Shown piece after piece: positions 3,950-5,950 of a stretch of 5,950 bases of DNA (position 1 is the stretch's first letter; each line of letters opens with the position of its first letter). A program made the translations under genes and the position numbers. The notes under the pieces were generated by a model. That model was given only the letters and a program-made list of their open reading frames with translations, ran no database searches and was not told where the DNA came from. The stretch is taken from contig JASLJO010000089.1 in the NCBI GenBank assembly GCA_030152505.1, positions 1-5,950 of the forward strand, written 5' to 3'. The DNA comes from Solirubrobacterales bacterium (GTDB lineage: Bacteria > Actinomycetota > Thermoleophilia > Solirubrobacterales > 70-9).

Positions 3950-4779
3950 CCGAGGTCCACCTCTTCGACCCGCAGCAGCTCTACCGCCATTGGGAGGAGG
4001 GCCAGTGGAGCCCATTCGAGGTCGACCTCGCCACCGATGTGGAGCAGTGGAACGCGCTGGGCGGTGAGGACCGCGGCCTGATCTTCTGGGTGCTCTCCTC
4101 GCTGATGGTCGCCGAGGAGCGGATCACGACCAAGTTCTCCGGGCTGGTCGGCGCCCACGGCAGCGAGGAGGAGGCGACCTTCCTCGCCACCCAGCAGGTG
4201 GACGAGGCCCGCCACATGCAGTTCTATGCCCGCTTCCAGGACGAGGTCGTCGCCGACCCGGCGGCGATCGCAGCCCACGTCAAGCGCGCCCGCGAGCAGA
4301 CCTCGCCCGCCTTCCGCGCGATCTTCGACGTGGCGCTGGTCGAGGCGCACGAGCGGCTCGTGGCGAACCCCGCCGACGCGGCGGCCAAGGTCCGCTTCGT
4401 CACCCTTTACCACCAGATCCTCGAGGGGACGCTCGGGCTCACCTCGTTCAACTTCGTCGCCGGCTACCTGGAGCGCGAAGACCTGTTGCCGGGATTCGTC
4501 TCCGGCTACTCGAAGATCCACCACGACGAGCACCGCCACATCGGCTACGGCACCTGGTATCTGCGCGAAGCCGTCGCCGCCGAGCCCGCCCTCGCCGACG
4601 CGGTGCGGGCGACGCTGCGCGAGCTTCTGCCGGCGGTCGCCGAGTCGCTGGCTCCGCCCGACCGCGAGGGGACCGACTGGAACGCCCTCGGCGCCGGCGC
4701 CGAGGAGATCCGCAACTTCGCCCTGGGGGGACTGACCCGTCGCCTCGACGTGATCGGCGTTCCGCTTTCGACCCTGTGA
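3946..4779 (+). CDS. Ferritin-like diiron oxidase, R2/R2lox-like, in an arsenic operon
   Basis: A 277-residue four-helix-bundle protein of the ribonucleotide-reductase R2-like superfamily. Six metal ligands can be placed: E57 (VAEERI), E87 and H90 (DEARH), E160 (ILEG), E195 and H198 (HHDEHRH). The first ligand is Glu, as in R2lox and R2c, not Asp as in E. coli NrdB. Y155, five residues before E160, matches the tyrosine that forms the Val-Tyr ether crosslink in Mycobacterium R2lox (V71-Y162); the valine position is I60. Y94, four residues after H90, matches the radical tyrosine Y122 of E. coli R2, which is Phe in R2lox. It is shorter than typical R2 (320-375 aa) and has no tyrosine in its C-terminal tail. 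No nrdA lies in the window, so it is unlikely to serve ribonucleotide reduction. It probably activates O2 at a Fe/Fe or Mn/Fe centre in the cytoplasm; the substrate is unknown. GTG 3946 overlaps the aquaporin stop (GTGA), and arsC follows after 15 nt. Automatic pipelines may label it ribonucleotide reductase beta subunit. Confidence 0.88.
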   Translation: MTEVHLFDPQQLYRHWEEGQWSPFEVDLATDVEQWNALGGEDRGLIFWVLSSLMVAEERITTKFSGLVGAHGSEEEATFLATQQVDEARHMQFYARFQDEVVADPAAIAAHVKRAREQTSPAFRAIFDVALVEAHERLVANPADAAAKVRFVTLYHQILEGTLGLTSFNFVAGYLEREDLLPGFVSGYSKIHHDEHRHIGYGTWYLREAVAAEPALADAVRATLRELLPAVAESLAPPDREGTDWNALGAGAEEIRNFALGGLTRRLDVIGVPLSTL

Positions 4780-4785
4780 CCGACT

Positions 4786-4791
4786 GGGGAG
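4786..4791 (+). promoter_or_regulatory. Shine-Dalgarno of arsC
   Basis: GGGGAG lies 3 nt before GTG 4795, closer than usual. It is the only visible ribosome-binding signal inside the arsenic operon, where the two upstream junctions are GTGA overlaps. Confidence 0.4.
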
Positions 4792-4794
4792 CTC

Positions 4795-5190
4795 GTGGCC
4801 AACGCCCTATTCGTCTGTCTCCACAATGCGGGCCGCTCGCAGATGAGCCAGGCGCTGTTCGAACGCGCCGCCGCCGGCCGGCACGAGGCGCGCTCGGCGG
4901 GGACGACCCCCGGTGAGCGCGTCCACCCCGAGGTGATCGCGGCGATGAATGAGCTCGGCATCGACATCGCCGACCGCATCCCGCGCAAGCTCAACCGCGC
5001 GGACGCCGAGTGGGCCGACGTGGTGGTGACGATGGGCTGCGGCGACGAGTGCCCCTACGTCCCCGGCAAGCGCTACGTCGACTGGGACCTGCCCGACCCC
5101 AAGGGCCGCCCACTGGAAGAGGTCCGCGCGACCCGCGACGAGATCCAGCGGCGCGTCGAGGAGCTGGTCGACGAGCTGAGCAGCAGCTGA
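4795..5190 (+). CDS. arsC: Arsenate reductase, low-molecular-weight phosphatase type
   Basis: A 131-residue ArsC of the LMW tyrosine-phosphatase fold that reduces arsenate to arsenite in the cytoplasm. The P-loop CLHNAGRS (C8, R14; CX5R) sits at the N-terminus after a short strand, MANALFV. The DP loop DLPDPKG carries D101, the expected general acid. C82 and C86 in MGCGDECP are placed like the redox cysteines of the thioredoxin-linked S. aureus pI258 enzyme (C82, C89) but closer together. The MGCGDECP type is common in actinobacteria, where some relatives use mycothiol and mycoredoxin; the electron donor here is not certain. The length is normal for the family. It is the last gene of the operon, starting at GTG 4795, 15 nt after the diiron oxidase. 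Its arsenite product would be what ArsR senses and the aquaporin releases. Confidence 0.93.
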   Translation: MANALFVCLHNAGRSQMSQALFERAAAGRHEARSAGTTPGERVHPEVIAAMNELGIDIADRIPRKLNRADAEWADVVVTMGCGDECPYVPGKRYVDWDLPDPKGRPLEEVRATRDEIQRRVEELVDELSSS

Positions 5191-5205
5191 CCCCCCCTCC
5201 CCCCG

Positions 5206-5252
5206 GCGTGGTCGAGTTTTCGACCGCTATGCGACTCAAACCTCGACCACGC
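5206..5252. repeat. 11-bp inverted repeat with a nested hairpin, between arsC and the FAH gene
   Basis: GCGTGGTCGAG (5206-5216) and CTCGACCACGC (5242-5252) are perfect inverted copies 25 nt apart. Inside the left part a second hairpin, GGTCGA / TCGACC with a 4-nt loop (5210-5225), competes with the long one, because the GGTCGA motif occurs three times. It has no terminal U-run. It could be an operator pair for the FAH gene, a 3'-end structure of the ars mRNA, or a two-state leader. Confidence 0.6.
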
Positions 5253-5266
5253 TCGGTGGAGAGGCG

Positions 5267-5272
5267 AGGAGA
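5267..5272 (+). promoter_or_regulatory. Shine-Dalgarno favouring the FAH start at 5282
   Basis: AGGAGA ends 9 nt before ATG 5282. The alternative ATG at 5300 has only GAGAG, 9 nt upstream. This decides the start in favour of 5282, although family members often begin at the MRL of 5300. Confidence 0.5.
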
Positions 5273-5281
5273 CGCGGCGGT

Positions 5282-5950
5282 ATGCGAGAGTCCGGCGCAA
5301 TGAGGCTCTGTCGGTTCGAAACCGAGGACGGCGCCGCACTGGGCATCGTCGAGGGCGAGGAGGTTGTCGACCTCTCCGCGGCTGACGCGCCGCAGGAACC
5401 GGCAGCGGCGCTCGACGCCGTCGGGTCGGACGGCCTGGCGGCACTGACGACGGACGCGCCGCGTTTGCCCCTCGCCGAGGTCCGCCTGCTGGCGCCGGCC
5501 GCTCCCCGCAAGTACCTGGCGATCGCGCTCAACTACCGCGACCACATCGCCGAGATGGGTATGGAGGCGCCCGAGGTGCCGGTCTTCTTCAACAAGCAGG
5601 TGACCTGCGTGGTCGGCCCCGGGGCGGAGATCCACATGCCGAAGGTCTCGACCTTCCTCGACTACGAGGCCGAGCTGGCGGTGGTGATCGGCAGGCGCTG
5701 TCGCCACGTCCCGGCCGAGCGCGCGCACGAGGCGATCGCCGGCTACACCTGCGCCAACGACGTCAGCGTGCGCGACTGGCAGGGGAAAGCGCAGACGATG
5801 ACGATCGGCAAGTCCTTCGACACGCACGGGCCGCTGGGGCCGTGGCTGGTCACCGGCGAGGAGCTGGGCGACCCGCAGGACCTGGCGATCCGCTGCTACG
5901 TCGGCGACGAGCTGCGCCAGGACGCGCGCACGAGCGAGATGGTCTTCGAC
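5282..5950 (+). CDS. Fumarylacetoacetate hydrolase (FAH) family protein, N-terminal part
   Basis: 223 codons open to the right edge, so the C-terminus is missing. The first ~75 residues form the small N-terminal domain (MRLCRFETEDGAALGIVEG). The catalytic FAH fold follows: YLAIALNYRDHIAE, then DYEAELAVVIGR with metal ligands E129 and E131, NDVSVRDWQ with D160, and the conserved GKSFDTHGPLGPW (K177); numbers count from ATG 5282, subtract 6 for ATG 5300. The family splits or isomerises diketo acids with Mg2+ or Mn2+: fumarylpyruvate and acylpyruvate hydrolases, 2-hydroxyhepta-2,4-diene-1,7-dioate isomerase and oxaloacetate decarboxylase. The motifs fit this soluble group better than tyrosine-pathway FAH itself, but the substrate cannot be told. 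It is 91 nt downstream of arsC on the same strand, beyond an inverted repeat, and nothing ties it to arsenic, so it is probably a separate unit. Confidence 0.88.
   Translation, partial: MRESGAMRLCRFETEDGAALGIVEGEEVVDLSAADAPQEPAAALDAVGSDGLAALTTDAPRLPLAEVRLLAPAAPRKYLAIALNYRDHIAEMGMEAPEVPVFFNKQVTCVVGPGAEIHMPKVSTFLDYEAELAVVIGRRCRHVPAERAHEAIAGYTCANDVSVRDWQGKAQTMTIGKSFDTHGPLGPWLVTGEELGDPQDLAIRCYVGDELRQDARTSEMVFD

Noticed and set aside
3194..4539. Long minus-strand open frames opposite the aquaporin and diiron oxidase genes
   Set aside because: They are antisense frames in very GC-rich DNA, with Gly/Asp/Arg-rich translations lacking domains, while the plus strand shows unmistakable NPA and diiron motifs.
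3946..4779. True ribonucleotide reductase small subunit (NrdB)
   Set aside because: First ligand is Glu rather than Asp, the protein is short, no C-terminal tyrosine tail is seen, and there is no nrdA nearby; the ars context argues for another role.
5191..5204. G-quadruplex on the minus strand
   Set aside because: Only two uninterrupted G-runs are present, not four separated runs, so a stable intramolecular quadruplex is not well supported.
4991..5827. Minus-strand open frame of about 278 codons opposite arsC and the FAH gene
   Set aside because: It crosses two well-supported plus-strand genes and their spacer, and shows no recognisable domain.
1..5950. CRISPR array, tRNA or rRNA gene, insertion sequence or phage attachment site
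   Set aside because: I saw no regularly spaced repeats, no tRNA cloverleaf, no transposase and no terminal inverted repeats with target duplications.

Overview
The window is high-GC bacterial DNA. Starts are mostly GTG, TTG or ATG with little or no Shine-Dalgarno sequence, several -10 boxes sit 6-9 nt before a start codon (leaderless style), and a WYL regulator and a mycothiol-type ArsC are present. This points to an actinobacterium, perhaps of the Thermoleophilia/Solirubrobacterales kind; the lineage is inferred from style, not from a marker gene.

Layout. (1) 1-567, minus: N-terminal part of a PafB/PafC-like WYL regulator running off the left edge. (2) 692-868, plus: an unrecognised 58-residue one-helix membrane protein, divergent from the regulator. 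(3) 877-1929, minus: a YhaM-type 3'-5' exoribonuclease (OB fold plus HD domain), tail to tail with the small gene across a hairpin. (4) 1985-2748, minus: two overlapping fluoride-channel genes (fluC/crcB) behind a fluoride riboswitch at 2778-2835. (5) 2843-2906: a compact divergent control region with a -10 box for the fluoride operon, and an ArsR-type palindrome over the -35 of the arsenic promoter. (6) 2916-5190, plus: a four-gene arsenic operon, arsR - aquaporin - R2-like diiron oxidase - arsC, the first three joined by 4-nt GTGA overlaps. (7) 5191-5281: a spacer with a C-rich tract and an 11-bp inverted repeat. (8) 5282-5950, plus: the start of a fumarylacetoacetate-hydrolase-family enzyme running off the right edge.

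How the parts work together. Fluoride entering the cell should bind the riboswitch, free the Shine-Dalgarno sequence of the first channel gene and give a FluC pair. The charge patterns of the two proteins suggest fixed, opposite orientations, hence an antiparallel heterodimer. On the other side of the control region, arsenite should release ArsR; ArsC reduces arsenate to arsenite, and the aquaporin lets arsenite flow out down its gradient. This is the logic of the Sinorhizobium meliloti arsR-aqpS-arsC-arsH operon, and no ArsB or Acr3 pump is present here.

The least expected part is the third ars gene. It encodes a ferritin-like diiron protein that keeps all six R2/R2lox metal ligands and has a tyrosine at both the R2 radical position and the R2lox crosslink position. 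Its substrate is unknown. It fills a slot in the operon where a redox accessory enzyme such as ArsH might be expected, and is the best candidate here for an undescribed activity.
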